Positions 39,681 through 53,026 of a DNA stretch of 64,000 bases are shown piece by piece. The stretch is taken from the NCBI GenBank assembly GCA_000827495.1, contig KN817522.1, positions 620,001 to 684,000 on the forward strand, given 5' to 3'. This stretch comes from Hypholoma sublateritium FD-334 SS-4 (Eukaryota; Basidiomycota; Agaricomycetes; Agaricales; Strophariaceae). The notes below the pieces were generated by a model. The model was not told the DNA's origin, made no database searches, and saw nothing but the letters and a program-made list of their open reading frames with translations. Made by a program: the position numbers and the translations under genes. How positions within the stretch are numbered: position 1 is the first letter of the stretch; every line of letters begins with the position of its first letter.

Positions 39681-42600
39681 TTACGACAGATGGAAACTCC
39701 CTACTCCTTCCTGCATTGCAATGCGAAGCTTCTCCCTCATAACCTCCTTTATACTGTATTCAGGAAGCTTGAGGTAGTTGACGCATGTCATGACGCTTGG
39801 AAGATAGTCGTCTGCAGTTAACGGAGCTTCATGAGGTTTGCGAACCACGGTCAAAGGAGGGTTCAGGCCACGAAAGCCTATAGTTGATGGATTAATTAAC
39901 AAAACATAGAGTAGAATACTCAACGCACCCCCAATGGGTAGCTTAGGGCTACCAGTAATGAACTGTAGATAGGCACGACGCGCCGGAGCGTCATATTCCG
40001 ACATGATTTCTATCAGGTCACGAATCGCCCGACTTTCGACGTTGAATCCGTGGTCTGCTTTCAAAGCCTCAGAAAGAGCTGATAAGAGCGTTAGTACGAT
40101 AAAACTACCATGAAAAACTGGGGTCCGCTTACTTTCCGCACTCCAATCTTCGTCTGAGTTTCCGAAAAGCATTACTAATTCATCCGCTGAAAATGCTCGA
40201 AGGTCTGCGATCGGGAACACTTTCGAGAAACCCTCTCGGAAAGCCCTGGCTTGGATAGCGGCACCCTTCCCAAGGATTGCATCTAACACCTCGGCAACAT
40301 ATTCCGTAATATTTTCAGATGTCACTGATATGTCTCGTCCGTTAGGCTGACAGAGTAATGGTCAATACTTCAGCTTTATGTTGAACGATGGTGCAGCTCA
40401 CCCGCAATTCGATATCATAACCAGGTATCGTGAAGTCCAATGCAAGGTCTTCAATATTGACTTGCTCAATTTTGGCCACCTTTTGTGAGAGCTTGATGAA
40501 AAGAGAACATCAGCCAGTGGGCTATACGTATCAGTATACAATTACCTTATCCTTGGACGAGGCATTGGCGGAGGCCAAGATTTGCAGTCGAGCCAGCGAG
40601 TTGGCAAGATCTATGTCCACGAGCTAGGGATGGTTTGTTATTGAGATAATATGACCTAATCGTGTTCTATACCCACTTTGAGCGTTGCGATTGTGACCGG
40701 GACTTCTTCTCCTAGAACCAATTTCACAAAGATCTTATTGAAGGACAGGTCGATAATTCTAGAATCAAGCATGGCTTTAGCCACAAACTGCCCTATGATT
40801 CGGAGTATATGGGTGCGTTTTCTGCAAAGAAAGGTTAATTATATGGAGAAATTATGTAGGCACCAAAACATACTGTCCACCGTCGCTTTGGATGTCCTCT
40901 GTACTAATAGGAGCCGGATAAAGACCAGTCGGGTGATCAACATATGTCCCAGTGCCAGAAGTATCTGCGTCCCTCCAAAGCTTCAGATCTTTCCTTGCAA
41001 ATTCCTTTGAAACTAAAGAATAGAATTCAAGAGTGGGACCAAGGCCAGTTCCGACTTCTTCAAAATATTCGACTTCAAGGATGGATGACGATGACCCATA
41101 TAGCTCAAACACCTTGACTGCGGACTCAAGAACGTGCTTGCGGGAAATGCGGACTTTCTGCCGTTGGAGACGACCGAGAAAACCGATTCCGTCGTCTCTT
41201 CGCGAGCTATCTTGTCCGCGACTTTGCTGGCTTTGCCATTTCAAAATCAAGCGTGCATATCCAAATGAGGTCGACTGAAGGAAATTGTAACGTGTCGCAA
41301 AAGGGAAGAGAAAGGGGAAATGCTGTGGGAGATCCAAAGCCCAATCAGGAAGACAAGAGCTGAAAATGAACAGTTTAAGAGTCGTCTACATTTGTTTAAC
41401 AATAGACCAACCTTGCAACAATCATAGGTTCTTCTAGTTGCCTAGTGAGCTTTGCTGTCAGTTTGTTGTTAACAAATGCTGAATCCGGAAGATTGCGCCC
41501 GTCGCCCGGGAATGTCGTCCGTTCAGCTTCAAACGCGTTCAGATGGCAGAGCAGGCGTAGAAGACGAAGGATCTTGGCATGCGGTGCATCGTCCGGTAGC
41601 GATGTCAGCGTTGGACTTGGTGATCTGTTTTTGCTCGAGAAATCGGATTCTACGCGTGCTGAGTGAAGTAAAGCGTAAGGCATAAATTTAATCTCTGAGT
41701 GTCACATCACGTACCTTCAGGACTGGGTGGCGGACCTGTGACCTTCTTGAACTTGACCGTGTATACTCCTTGCCAAATCATGTTGGGAGGTGTTGCCCCT
41801 GTTTGCTTTCGCATTTCGTGTTGATGTATGGCCCCGTAGATAGTGAGATCCAAAGGTAGGACATGATCATCCATGGAAAATTCAAGGTGCCAATCCGTGG
41901 GTTTTGCCTTCAACGCTGCAGCATATGATCCTCTTGATGATAATGAGTTTCGAGCCATCGCTAGTAATCCCTCTTTAGCAGAAACGTTGGGGGTCGCGAC
42001 TCGTGTGCCTTCTGGAGTCTGTGCCTCAATTTTGCTGCCATCTGTGAATATGTTGAGAATAAATTATCGTCACCTGGATTATTGAAAGTACCTTCCGCAA
42101 CAGACACCGTGATTGTTTTCTCTGAGACGTGATTATCAGGATCAACATCGTCCTCGAAGACTTCAGCATCTATTTCCTCATCATCAGTGAAATCCGCCTG
42201 GAGGTCTGGATCTACAATTGTATCACTGAGAGCGTGCTCGTGAGCACTGGCGAGAGATTCAGCGAAGTGATCGGCGTTGAGGGGTTGCGAAGGCGCAGGA
42301 TCAGACGAAGGTCGTGGAGCGTCGGCCGCAATGTGATCATTTTGACTACCCCCTGCATTATCCGTAGCGCCTGCTGCTTGCTGTGCGAGGCGCTGACTAC
42401 GACGACGTTGAACAGATGGTGTGGAAGCCGAAGCCACATCCAGAGATCCAGTCGTATTCGATGCTTTAACGGGCGCTGACGCGCTTTCACCAGATGGCAG
42501 GGAACTCGAGCCAACAAACCCAGATGCAGCCAATGCTGCAAACATTCCCGACAATCGAGACCCACCGCTCAGCAGTCCAGCGACCCGAGGTCGGAGATAA

Positions 42601-45600
42601 TCATGAAGGGCTTGGAAAGTCGCTATGGCATGAATCGACACTACCATGTTATGAAGATTTCGTGGAATGTCAGAATCATCGCCGGCGACCAGACGAAGGC
42701 GCAGTTGACGAGCAAGCAAGGACGGAGAGCTGCGCTTCGAATCTACTGATGATAGTCAGAACCTAGTATTCAAATAGCAACTATATATAAAGTTTTACCA
42801 TCATTGTTCTGCGCGACCGTAATCACCTCGAAAGACTCCATCCGTGTAAAGCTTTCTTGTAATTTCTTTACCAATGTTGCGAAAGGGGTCTGATTGGTAT
42901 TCACGAGCTTTGTCTTTCTGCCCGTAAGTGCGTCCAGGAGAATTTCCTTGCGTCTCTGGAGGCTCACTACAGTGACCAAATGAATATGGAAATAAGTAGC
43001 ACGGGAAAAAATTGATTATACCTGAACGATCCTCATCTGTAGCAAACTGGAGTAAACTATCGACAACGCCACTTTTGAGTAACTCAAAACTCGAGACTGA
43101 GGTGTGCGGTGAAGCGAAAAGGTCTGCCAGTTCCCATAATGCTTGAGAATATGCCTGATCAGAGGCGTTCTTGGCTGAAAGTCGATCTACCACTGCGCGA
43201 AGACTTTGGAAAGCGCTATCTTCATCAACATCATCATTGTCTGCCAAGTGCTTGAATTGTATAACGCGAGCTCGCAAAGTGATGGCATCTTCAGGATCGA
43301 GAGACAAAGACGACAGTTTTTTGAATCCCGGAAGGGTAGGGGGAGGGTTTGATAACGAGGCATCGTCATTAGTTTCAGATCCGTCTTTTTCCTTATTTTT
43401 CGTTGAGGAAAGAAGTGTGCGTTCCGCTAGCGTCTCTATTTCATGAAAAACTCCTTCCCGATGAAATGTTGGTTTGTAGAGCGAAGGAAGTTTGGTCAGA
43501 AGCAAATCGACCAGTTGAAGGGCCCCGATTACGAGAGAAGGATGGTCCTTCGATGATAAAATGGAGGAAGAGAAGCTGGCAACAGGAACGTACTGGATAG
43601 TGCAATTATGAATAACAGTGTCCATTCAACAACACGAAGACTTACCATTAACACAGGTTTGAGGCCCTCTGGCTCCAAAAATCCGACAGCCTTCAACAGG
43701 CCTGTAAGTGTCTTGATCCTGACAGGAGTAATTACGCTGGCGGCATATACATCCACAAGGATAGGAACCAAAAGCTGCATAAATCTCGCGACGACGGCTG
43801 GCTGTGAACGGAGCATGTCTGTGCGGTCTGGGGCGACGTCAATAATTGGAAGTGGGACATTCTCTGCATTCTCCTCAGTTTCCCGCGTAGGGGCATCGAC
43901 CGTTGTGGGAGCGGGGGAAGCGTCTTCGATAGTCGGCAATGAAATTACTGCGATGGAAGGTTCAGTAAGTGGAGCAGTCACCACACCGTGACCTTGAGCC
44001 ATCAAGCGGGCGGCGGCTCTGTCAGCTTTGGCTTTAGCCTTGACCAATCGGGCTAAAGACTTCTCTGTATAACCTTTGTGGTCGAAAACTCCGTCTGAGA
44101 ACAAAGTCAGATTTAAATGTGACGACTGACAGAATCCTTCTGCACACCTTTGGGTAGAGGAGGCAATAGTTCTGAAACAAGGCTTAAAGCTTCTTCTACC
44201 TGTTCCTTGGGCCTATGAGCGAGATTCTCCATGACGGTCATGTCGGCAAGGCCCCCTCCGAGACCTTGTCCGCCAACAGCATCTCCCTGGTCAGAATGAC
44301 TTGTTGACGCAGAGGGCAGAACTCCTGTCAGAATCTGGTACAAGGTGTCCACAATGTCAGCTTCCAGAAGAGCCAGTGTTATTCTGGGGCTTGCTCGCGC
44401 AGAAGTCGCCAAAGCGCGGAGAAGCAATGTGTATGTGTTGGCAGCAATCAGAGGAGAGCCACCAGCAGGCAGGAGCAGCTGGTTCACGGCCTTGATAAGG
44501 TCGGTGTCCACAAGAGTTTCCAAGTTCTCAACAGAAGAGCGGTGATACGAGTCGATAACTCGGATGACGCAGAGACATGCGAATTCTACCAAACGTTGGT
44601 CTGAATATGCGAGGCAGTTGCGAATGATAGGCCAGACACCTCGGATCATTGGGAAATGTTCAGGAGATACGTTTCGGCAACAGTTTGAAGCTGCCTGTAA
44701 TGCCGTCCTCTGAACAGCGATCGAGAAAAAGTCCAGATAATTAAGGAGTGCAGCGAGACCTCCCTCGCGTACGATAGAACTCGGGAATTCTTCAGAGATC
44801 TTTTCTAAAGTCTACAAGCCCCACGTAAATCGCTGAAAGAAATCTAACAACGAAGATGCTTACACTCAACGTTTGTTCCGCGAGATCAATGTATGATATT
44901 TCAATAAGCTTGCTGCAAAGTACTGGAATTGCACCATGGTATACCACGGTGTGGGCTACACCTGGTAAGGCTTCCATGAGATTCGCTAAGCATCTGCAAG
45001 CTAAAACTTGAGCTTCAAGATTATCATCTCCTTGATATTGCCCCCCCGAGCTCATTGCAAGAGCTGCTGCAAGAGCTGCATCTTCATCGTGTTCGCCCGT
45101 ATCTTCATCTTCATCTTCATCTTCCTCAGCACCACGTCCGCCGAGGATTTTAACCAATTCGCGCACAAACTGCTCAACCTGGAAAGAACCTGCCAATGTG
45201 TCTTCGGTACTGATGCTGAGTAATTCGCTCAGTTCCTGGAGAGTGACTAATCGAGTAGTAGGGTCTGCAGTGGTCTTGATGTTATTTAGCATGGTCTTCA
45301 AACGCGATGAAAGCGACATCATATACGATCCGAATTGACGGTAATCCCCAAATATCGCAAGAGCCGTAGCTTCGTCCATTCCACCGGGGATAGGACCTGC
45401 ATCGCTGGAAGGTATCCCGCCATCGTCATCATGGCCATTGTAGTCGTCTCCCTCATCGTCGTCGTCATCGTCGTCGTCGTCGCTATGAGGCCTTGCCATT
45501 CCGTCAGGGGCTTCCTTCTCTCCTTCTACAATTGGGTTCGCCTCTTTCCCTTCTGGGGACACCTTCTCGTTCAACGTTTCTTCGAGATCTGGGCTGCCAT

Positions 45601-46380
45601 GGTTAGGACTTGCATACTCCGCGTCCATCATCTCAACATCCTCGCTCTCAATTCGAGAAGAACTCGCTACAGCCATCTTGGACTTCACGGCAGTGGCTTT
45701 ACCCTTGGTAGAGGTTCTGAACGCAGGATAAATATGAGTAAGTAATGTGAAAGTGCTAGCGGTTTCTTACCGAGCTTTTCGGGGCATTTCCGGAGGTTGA
45801 CCAGAAGAGGTTGATCTGAGTGAATATCCGGTTGTTTTGCTCCGCTTAGCTGAATGACCCGCAATATCTTCTTCGTCAAATTCTGGTGCGGCACGTTTCT
45901 TGCCTTTGAGATCTCGCACTGGCTCAGATATAGTGAGAGGGGTGGAAGCAGATGCTAAATTACGACGAGGGCTGTTATGCATCAAAAAGTCAGTGGCAAT
46001 GAAATCGGATAAGTAAGCCGCGCTGCATACCGTTTAGGACTGCGGGATGAAGATTCTAGTGGCAATTCTCTAGCTTTCCCTTTCCCTGTAATGTTTTCAC
46101 GAGGGCGGTTGACTTTGGATGGACTGGTGCGAAGGTTACGTGTACTGATGGACTCCAAAGGCGGCGCTGATATTTCTCCCGCTTGAACTGGATTTGAAGA
46201 ATCGCGATCTTTGCCTGAGTCTGAAGTTTGGGCTTTTTGTTTCGCTGCTTTCACTCTCGCGCTCGAACGAATCGGTTTAGTTTCGGATGTGGTAGCTGAG
46301 TGAGAGTCTTGGCTCGGATGAGCGGTAGATGCACTGGCACTGCTGGTGGCTTCTGTATGTTGGATTTGTCGTAAATCCAT
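39681..46380 (-). CDS. UFD4: HECT-type E3 ubiquitin ligase of the UFD4/TRIP12 family
   Basis: Giant ligase of the ubiquitin-fusion-degradation and N-degron pathways. The start at 46380 (MDLRQIQHTEATSS) opens a Ser/Lys/Arg-rich disordered region. An acidic tract with a pure Asp run (about 45430-45490) precedes armadillo-like repeats: YMMSLSSRLKTMLNNIKTT, QVEQFVRELVKILGGRG, AIPVLCSKLIEISYIDLAEQ, VWPIIRNCLAYSDQRLVEFA. The middle (about 43600-41960) is charged and includes NLHNMVVSIHAIATFQALHD. The HECT domain begins near 41330, with YFEEVGTGLGPTLEFYSLVS, FVAKAMLDSRIIDL-type sequence near 40790, and the catalytic cysteine in VMTCVNYLKLPEYS near 39760, ending QEGVGSFHLS. Estimated size is about 1,900 residues over some 15 or more exons, in line with TRIP12. 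Substrates cannot be inferred. Confidence 0.88.
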
Positions 46381-46652
46381 TTAGTGCATGCACCCAGCCA
46401 TCGATCCTGGACTTGTGAGCAGATAAGAGGCAATAAGACCACACGGCAACCGTGATGGGGGTTCAGAGCGGGAGGTCAGACCTCGCGAAACGCCCTAAAG
46501 CAATCCACCATTCCTTATATAAGCAGGTGGCGTGAAATCGCAGTACATCGGCCACCACTGCATTTGACTTATTTATGCTGTATATCAACGTTCAACAATG
46601 ATGGTACTGACGATCCAAGATGCTATCTACTTCTCGTCTACCTGAAATCCTA

Positions 46653-48672
46653 CTAGACTTTGTTTTCTTTCAGAATTTCATCTACGCTGGTGATGAAGAG
46701 AGTTGCGATCTTCTCGATCTCTTCACGCGTAATATTGTACGCAGGAGCAAATATGATGTGTTCACCCCTTGTTCCCTCGATATTAGCACCGCCATTCATT
46801 CCCATACACACTAAGCCATTTTTTAGAGCGCGAGCTTGTACGAGCATGGCGAAGGAGGTTCCTTTGAAAGAGATATCGCCAAACTCGAATTCGACCGCCC
46901 AGAAGCCACCTCCACCGCGAATATCGAAGACGTAGGGTGCAGCCAACGAATTCGGGCCCGTGAGTCCATCTTGAAGTAGTTTTTCTGCCATGAAATGTAA
47001 GTCGGATGCTAGAATAATTGACCAACTGCTCATACCAAAGTACGATCCTTGATTGCGAATATTTTCGAGGAGGTTTTCTTTCTCGATGACGTCCTGAACA
47101 GCCAGGGACGCTGCACATGCGAGGGGATGCGCCTGCAGCTATTTTCAGAAATACAACAATGTTTTTTACGGAGAAGACTTGCCTGGTAAGTGTGTCCATG
47201 TTTCCAGAGGCCAGAATTGTCTCGGACCCCATCGGCAACTCGCTGGGACATCAAAACTGCGCCAATAGAGGCATATCTGTCCAAATGTTGTGGGCGACGC
47301 ATATAATTTAAATAGGATGAATGACGTACCCTCCACCGAGACCTTTAGCGACGGCTTGGATATCGGGCTAACCACGACGGGTCAAGGATCGTGCAGGAGG
47401 ATATTTTCTGTTAATGATGCTTACGGCTACACCATCTCCAAATGACTCCCATGCATGTAGTGTTCCCATACCTGTCATTTGTCAACAAAAAGAGGTGACG
47501 TTCTTGAAATGCACATACGGCCCATGCCACTCATAACCTTATGCCACATGCCATTGTCAGTCGTGCCGTATATTTTTAGAAAGCGCAGTGAACCAACCTC
47601 GTCAAGGATGAACAAGGCACCGTATTTAACGCAAACAGACTTCATTGCTGCAAAAAATCGTAAATGTCATTTTGTGATCAACAATCTCGAGCGGAATACC
47701 TTTAAAATATCCTTTCGGAGCGGCAACAACACCAGTAGTTGCGCCTACCACGGTTTCTGCAACGACTGGAAGACCAAATCAATGGCGGCATGTATGAAGA
47801 GAGAGATTTCGTACAGCCGATAACAGTGTCTGGGCCAAGCTCGATGAACTTATTTTCTAATTCCGCTCGAAGGCGTTCGACGTATTGTGCTTCATTTTCT
47901 TCTGGCTTTTGGAACCGTTTGGCATAGGCTGGAGAAACATGGTGGAAATGTCTATCGTCAAGAATGGCGGCATAAGGAGCCCGTCTAATTGGATGATACG
48001 CCAAAGATAGCGTCCCGACGGTATTTCCGTGGAATGACAACTGTCTGGCGATGAAATTGGTCCTCTGTGGCTGCCCGGTTTCAAAGAAATACTGAAATCA
48101 CCAGGAATTAGGCATTGAAAGACGTACGCGAGATTATATGCTCAGATTCACCTGTCTAGCTAGCTTAATAACGCCTTCCATCGCTTCCGAGCCTGCGCGA
48201 TTTAGTCAGCAATATATAGTGTTGGAGATATATATTCTTTATAATTCACCTCCAGATGCAAAGCCGCATAGAGCAAATGCGCCGTTGCTGGTTTGAATAA
48301 GTTTCTTTGCCAGAGCCTCGGCAGGTTCGTTAGACAATTGCATGTTGTAGACGTCTAGATTTCTTAGATATATTAAAGTCTGAGCATCAATGAAATACGC
48401 GCATGCGCACAGGACACTTTATCCACTTGATCTTTGATGGCTTGCATTACAGTGGAATGGCTATTTCCAAGGCATGCAACGGCAGCTCCGCCGACGCCAT
48501 CAAGGAGCTTTTGCCCACTCTCGAGTTCGATGTAGCTTCCCTGAGCAGCTATGGCGATAGGAGGTTGCCAGGGAGTCCTATGCAATATATTGGTTGGTAG
48601 AACGGGTTTCGTGGCCTTCAGAGTAACGCTCTTCTGAGCAGAGGGAATTCCTGGTTCTAAGGCAGGAGACAT
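46653..48672 (-). CDS. Class III PLP-dependent aminotransferase
   Basis: Fold-type I, omega-aminotransferase family (the GABA/acetylornithine/adenosylmethionine-AONS group). The start at 48672 (MSPALEPGIPSAQK) is preferred to the in-frame ATG at 48732. It reads YIELESGQKLLDGVGGAAVA with CLGNSHSTV, then the PLP phosphate-binding FASGGSEAMEGVIKLARQYF, and FHGNTVGTLSLAYHP. The cofactor-contacting Asp is in FILDEVMSGMGRMG, and the Schiff-base lysine in AVAKGLGGGYASIGAVL. Next is HGHTYQAHPLACAA, then RGGGGFWAVEFEF and EKIATLFITSVDEILKENKV. Size is about 450 residues in roughly eight exons. It looks closer to uncharacterised bacterial and fungal class III enzymes than to the mitochondrial GABA transaminase, but I cannot give the substrate. 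There is no clear targeting sequence. Confidence 0.88.
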
Positions 48673-49218
48673 GGTAGGATAGACGAATATAGAGCAGTCT
48701 TGTGCACAAAAAGAAAGCTTAAGCCCTTTCAAGTTGGGCGGTAATGAGTGGGAAATACGTCGAAGTACTTATACATTTTAAGACACTGGCTATGGCGGCG
48801 CGATAGGAATTATCGGATTTTCGGGGCAAGGAGGCTCCTGAGTCCTGAACCGTGATGTTTTTAGTTCCTATCTTGTATAGATGGCAAGATCGAAGCAGAA
48901 ATAGGGTTATCAAGTAAATGCCTTGTGACCATGGCCTCGAGGCAGAGGGATATGCGAGATAGTGAACCAAACGTACGAGTCGCTGACTCGAGGAAGAAAA
49001 AGCAGCAGTAGTCGAGTCGTACTTAGCTATGTCCTACTCTGCCTACGAAAATAAGTAAAATATAGAGATAAATAACATAGATAATATACGTAAGCAAGGT
49101 TAAACAAACATGATATCCCCCATTGCGCGGTCGTGCCGATCTCAGCTCATTCAGTTCCTACAAAACTACGCCGCTGTATGAATATCCCTGAACTGTCTCC
49201 CAATACTATAATCAAGGG
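48673..49218. promoter_or_regulatory. Divergent promoter region, aminotransferase and PSO2
   Basis: 546 bases between opposed start codons. The stretch at about 49040-49115 is AT-rich with repeated ATA/TAG steps. No gene or conserved element is evident. Confidence 0.4.
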
Positions 49219-51883
49219 ATGCCATCGTCACGAAAGAAGAAGCAATCTAAAGCTCTCGATCAAAAAAATACATTGCACAACTTCTTCAGCGCGACACCCA
49301 CATCCAAAACAACCAACGAAAAATCAAGGCACTCTAAATCAAGACAATTGAAAATCGGACCGACTATTGATTCAAACATAATTGTTATTGATTCAGACAG
49401 TGATGACGATGTTGAATTTGTGGAAATTCTGGACGTTAAGAAGCGCAGGTTGAGTCCTAAAGGTGCAAGTGTCTGTTCAACATCATTGGCAGACCAACGA
49501 CTACTTGCCAATACCAATTGCATCTCTAATGACACCACTTCTAAATCTACTGGAGGATCGCTTGTGACTGGTTCTCCTCAACATACGCGATCTTCTCATT
49601 CTCCGGCATTCTCCTTTGGCTTCCCCTTTCTCCTTGTTGACACAAATTCAGATGGCCAGTTTCAACAGACGAAAGAGGAAGCGACGAGCTTTGGAGTCCC
49701 ACATTTACTTTGCAACAATGGTCAATCTGCGAGCTTAAGAGTAGGCTCTTCTCCGAGGCCCGATTTCCCTTCGATATCAAGTGCAGGTCCACGTATCACT
49801 CCTGAAACATTGGACGAGACACCAGTCGATATTGATCTCACTTTGGATGAATGGGACAACGGAGACGATGAAGACGTCGACGAATACGGTGCGAATATTG
49901 ATGACGACGTCCCAGAGAGCGAACTGCTTGTGCTACAAGCTGACAACCGGGACAGTCAGTTTGGTGAAATTAGAGCCCGCAGTGATCAAGCTGATGTTAG
50001 TCGCTATAACGTTCAGAAATCCACGATTTTACTTATACACCACAGCATTATGACGCAAGTAATCATTTATTCTTACCCGGTCCAATCGAGGACGGTGGTG
50101 CAGAAGGAATAACCTCGCGCGCAAAATCGCTCAAAGCAAATACCGCGCCCACGAAACAATCTTCTCCGATGCGCAAACGGGAACTTGTCAGCTGTGATGG
50201 TAAAAGAGGAGCAGTGGACAATGCTTTTTCCGTTCTTATGACTACGCTCAAGGAAAACGAAATCTGGAAAGAAGCCGACATTGCCGAACGTATGGTCAAC
50301 AAGCGGCAGATTTCGAAAAGCAACCGACGAAAAGCCCCATTTTATAAAGTCCTCCAGGGAATGCCTGTTGCTGTCGACGCATTCAAATATGGCGCAATAC
50401 CCGGCGTGACTGCCTATTTCCTAACGTTGGTCTCCGCTTTCACTTGTTTTTAATTATTGCTGATCAAGGCCAATGCAATAAGCCATGCCCATTCAGACCA
50501 TTACACAAACCTTTCGTCTTCTTGGAAGCATGGCCCTATTTATTGCTCAGAAGGTACTGCTAACCTGATCATCCACATGCTTTCCGTGGAAAAAAAATGG
50601 GTGCACCCCTTGCCAATGGACACCCCAACTATAATACCTAACACGAACGGCGTAACTGTGACGCTCATAGAAGCGAACCACTGTCCAGGCTCTTGCCTTT
50701 TCTTCTACGAAGGCCGTCAAACTGTCAACGCTGGCGACAGCACCTATAAATCAGCAAGCGTCGGGTCACAGAAAGTATTTCGGTACCTTCACTGTGGCGA
50801 TTTCCGGGCATCTCCTCGGCACGTTCTCCATCCTGCGGTCAAGGACAAGGTCATAGATCATGTGTACTTGGATACCACATATCTCGATCCAAAGGTGAGT
50901 TTTAGGGCATCACAATTTTTACGTATAATATATTTAAGAAGTGCACCCAAGTATACATTCCCTCCGCAGCCACTCGTTATATCTGCTTGCGCCGAGCTGG
51001 CTAAAAGACTTCACGATGGCCAGTCGACTGATGAAAAGAATTCTACAATGCTTTCATGGGTATCTTCTTTCGATTCCAAGGGAAAGGGAAAGGAACGTGC
51101 CCGGCCGCTGTTTGTTGTGGGGTACGTGCGTGTACATATTACAGGCTATATCGGTTGACCTTTCATCGATAGAACATATTCTATCGGCAAAGAACGTATC
51201 GTCAAAGGTATGGGACTAGCACTTCTGCGATCGGCCGACGGCTAATAGCAATACAATAATACATAGCCATTGCCCACGCTTTGAACAGCAAAGTGTATTG
51301 TGATGGACGCAAAGCGGCCATCTTGAAGTGTCAGGGCGATTCTGAACTGGACGCTTTGCTCACCGATAATCCACGAGATGCGCTTGTTCATCTTGTTCCA
51401 CTGGGAACAATAACGTTCGAAGATCTCAAGAAATACCTCGACCGGTATAAAGGATTTTACACCAATATAGTAGGGTTTCGACCGACGGGATGGACGTGAG
51501 TAACGTCATATTTGTGGGCATCCCAACCTGACTATTCAACTAGGTATGTCCCGACGGCAGGGAAAAGTACTCTACCACCTATTTCCAGCGTAATAGCACA
51601 AGGATCTGCAAGGCGCAATTTCAAACATACTGACCTCAAAGTATCGGGCAAATCGACATCGGCACTGCAGCTGTACCCAATCCCATATTCGGAACACTCA
51701 TCCTTCTACGAGTTGACATGTTTTGCTATGTCATTCAGTTGGAGCAAGATGATAGCAACGGTGAACGTAGGGAGCGATAGCAGTCGATGTAAAATGAAGC
51801 ACTGGGTGGACAAGTGGGAAATAGAGAGGAAGAAGCGAGTTAAAGACTCCATAATTCCCTATCGGAACATAGATTACTGGTAA
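49219..51883 (+). CDS. PSO2: DNA interstrand crosslink repair nuclease PSO2/SNM1
   Basis: Metallo-beta-lactamase/beta-CASP 5' exonuclease that processes interstrand crosslinks in the nucleus. The N-terminal about 270 residues are disordered and hold a PIP-box-like KNTLHNFF (residues 16-23) and a SUMO-interacting type motif IIVID with following acids (residues 54-64). The nuclease begins near 50330 (APFYKVLQGMPVAVDAFKYG). The metal-binding motif THAHSDH is split by an intron (about 50425-50480). Then come EANHCPGSCLFF, the FRYLHCGDFR motif, DHVYLDTTYLDPK, and further beta-CASP segments. The DRMBL region reads YLDRYKGFYTNIVGFRPTGW and IPYSEHSSFYEL. It ends KDSIIPYRNIDYW. About seven introns are present. 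I do not see the UBZ zinc finger found in some relatives. Confidence 0.93.
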
Positions 51884-52016
51884 ATCTGTAATGCCCAATG
51901 TCATTTTTACGTCGGATTTTCTCTTGGCATAGCTCTGGTTTGCATGGAGGGATGTCATGTGGGTAGCATACAAAGAATAGACGAAAAAAAGAGCTAGGTA
52001 ATGCTGAATCGAATAT

Positions 52017-52956
52017 TTACTCAGCAGCCCGCTTTCTCCTGACGTCACGCTCCTCAGAAATGGTGAGCTTAGTACCCTTGCCCTTTGGTAGCGAGATCCA
52101 GGGTTTGATGCCTTCCCCGATGACGAAGATGTTGGTGACACTACAGAATATAAGTTGATTTTTGAGATAGATACTGTAATGGACATACCGAGTAGCAAAA
52201 GTCCTGTCGAGAGAGTCCTTGACGTGGACGATATCGAAGCCTCCAATGTGCTTCTCCCTGTGCACAATAATGCCAGCCCTGCCCATGTTACGCCCGCCGG
52301 TGATCATGACGATGTTTCCGGTATCGAACTTGACGAAATCGGTGATCTTGTTCTGCTCAAGGTCGAACTTGACGGTATCGTTGGCACGGATGAGGGGGTC
52401 AGGGTAACGGATGGTGCGGCCGTCGTGGGTAACGATATGGGGGACACCGCCGTTTCCGATGGCGACACGGCGGACCTTCAGGAGCTTGTAGGAAGCCTCT
52501 TCGGGGGTGATGCGGTGGATGGTGAAACGGCCCTTAACGTCGTAAAGGAGACGGAAGTGCTCGCCAGACTTTTCGATGGAGATGACATCTAGTCAAAGGG
52601 ATTCAGAATATTCGACAAGTTCATCTAATTTGCCGAGCGCACCCATGAATCCAGCAGGGTAGGTAGCATCGGTGCGGACCTTTCCGTCGATTTTGATCAA
52701 GCGCTGCTTGACGATGGAGGTGACTTCACGTCCAGTCAAGGCATACTTTAGCCTGTTGCGGAGGAAGATGGTGAGGGGAAGCGACTCCCGGAGTTTATGA
52801 GGTCCAGGGGAGGGACGGGGTGCCTAATCCGGTTCGATGCTCAGCAACATTTCCCTGGTGCAGCAATTCTCCACATACATAAGTCCCGCTCAACTTGTCC
52901 AACATCCATGAAGAGGGGGCACTAAGGCGCTTCAAATGCTTTTTGGGTCCGCGAGC
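52017..52956 (-). CDS. RPS4: 40S ribosomal protein eS4
   Basis: Small-subunit ribosomal protein of the eS4 family. From 52956 the frame gives [20 protein letters not shown], the conserved N-terminus minus its methionine, preceded by a CGTAG acceptor. Then follow [20 protein letters not shown], the S4 RNA-binding part ([20 protein letters not shown]), [20 protein letters not shown], and the KOW region ([20 protein letters not shown]), ending [19 protein letters not shown] with TGA at 52019-52017. Introns fall near 52840-52950, 52590-52640 and 52140-52190. The initiator ATG must be in an upstream exon; candidates are ATGGCA at 53351 (a GTAAGC donor follows, but it would add one Ala) and ATG|GTCCGT near 53120. 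Neither is proven, so the coordinates stop at the first certain codon. Confidence 0.93.
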
Positions 52957-53026
52957 CTACGAGGAATAGTCAGTCTCGTCTGCCGGATAGATTTTCAGTC
53001 CTCCAAGAACGCATCCCAAGGTCATC

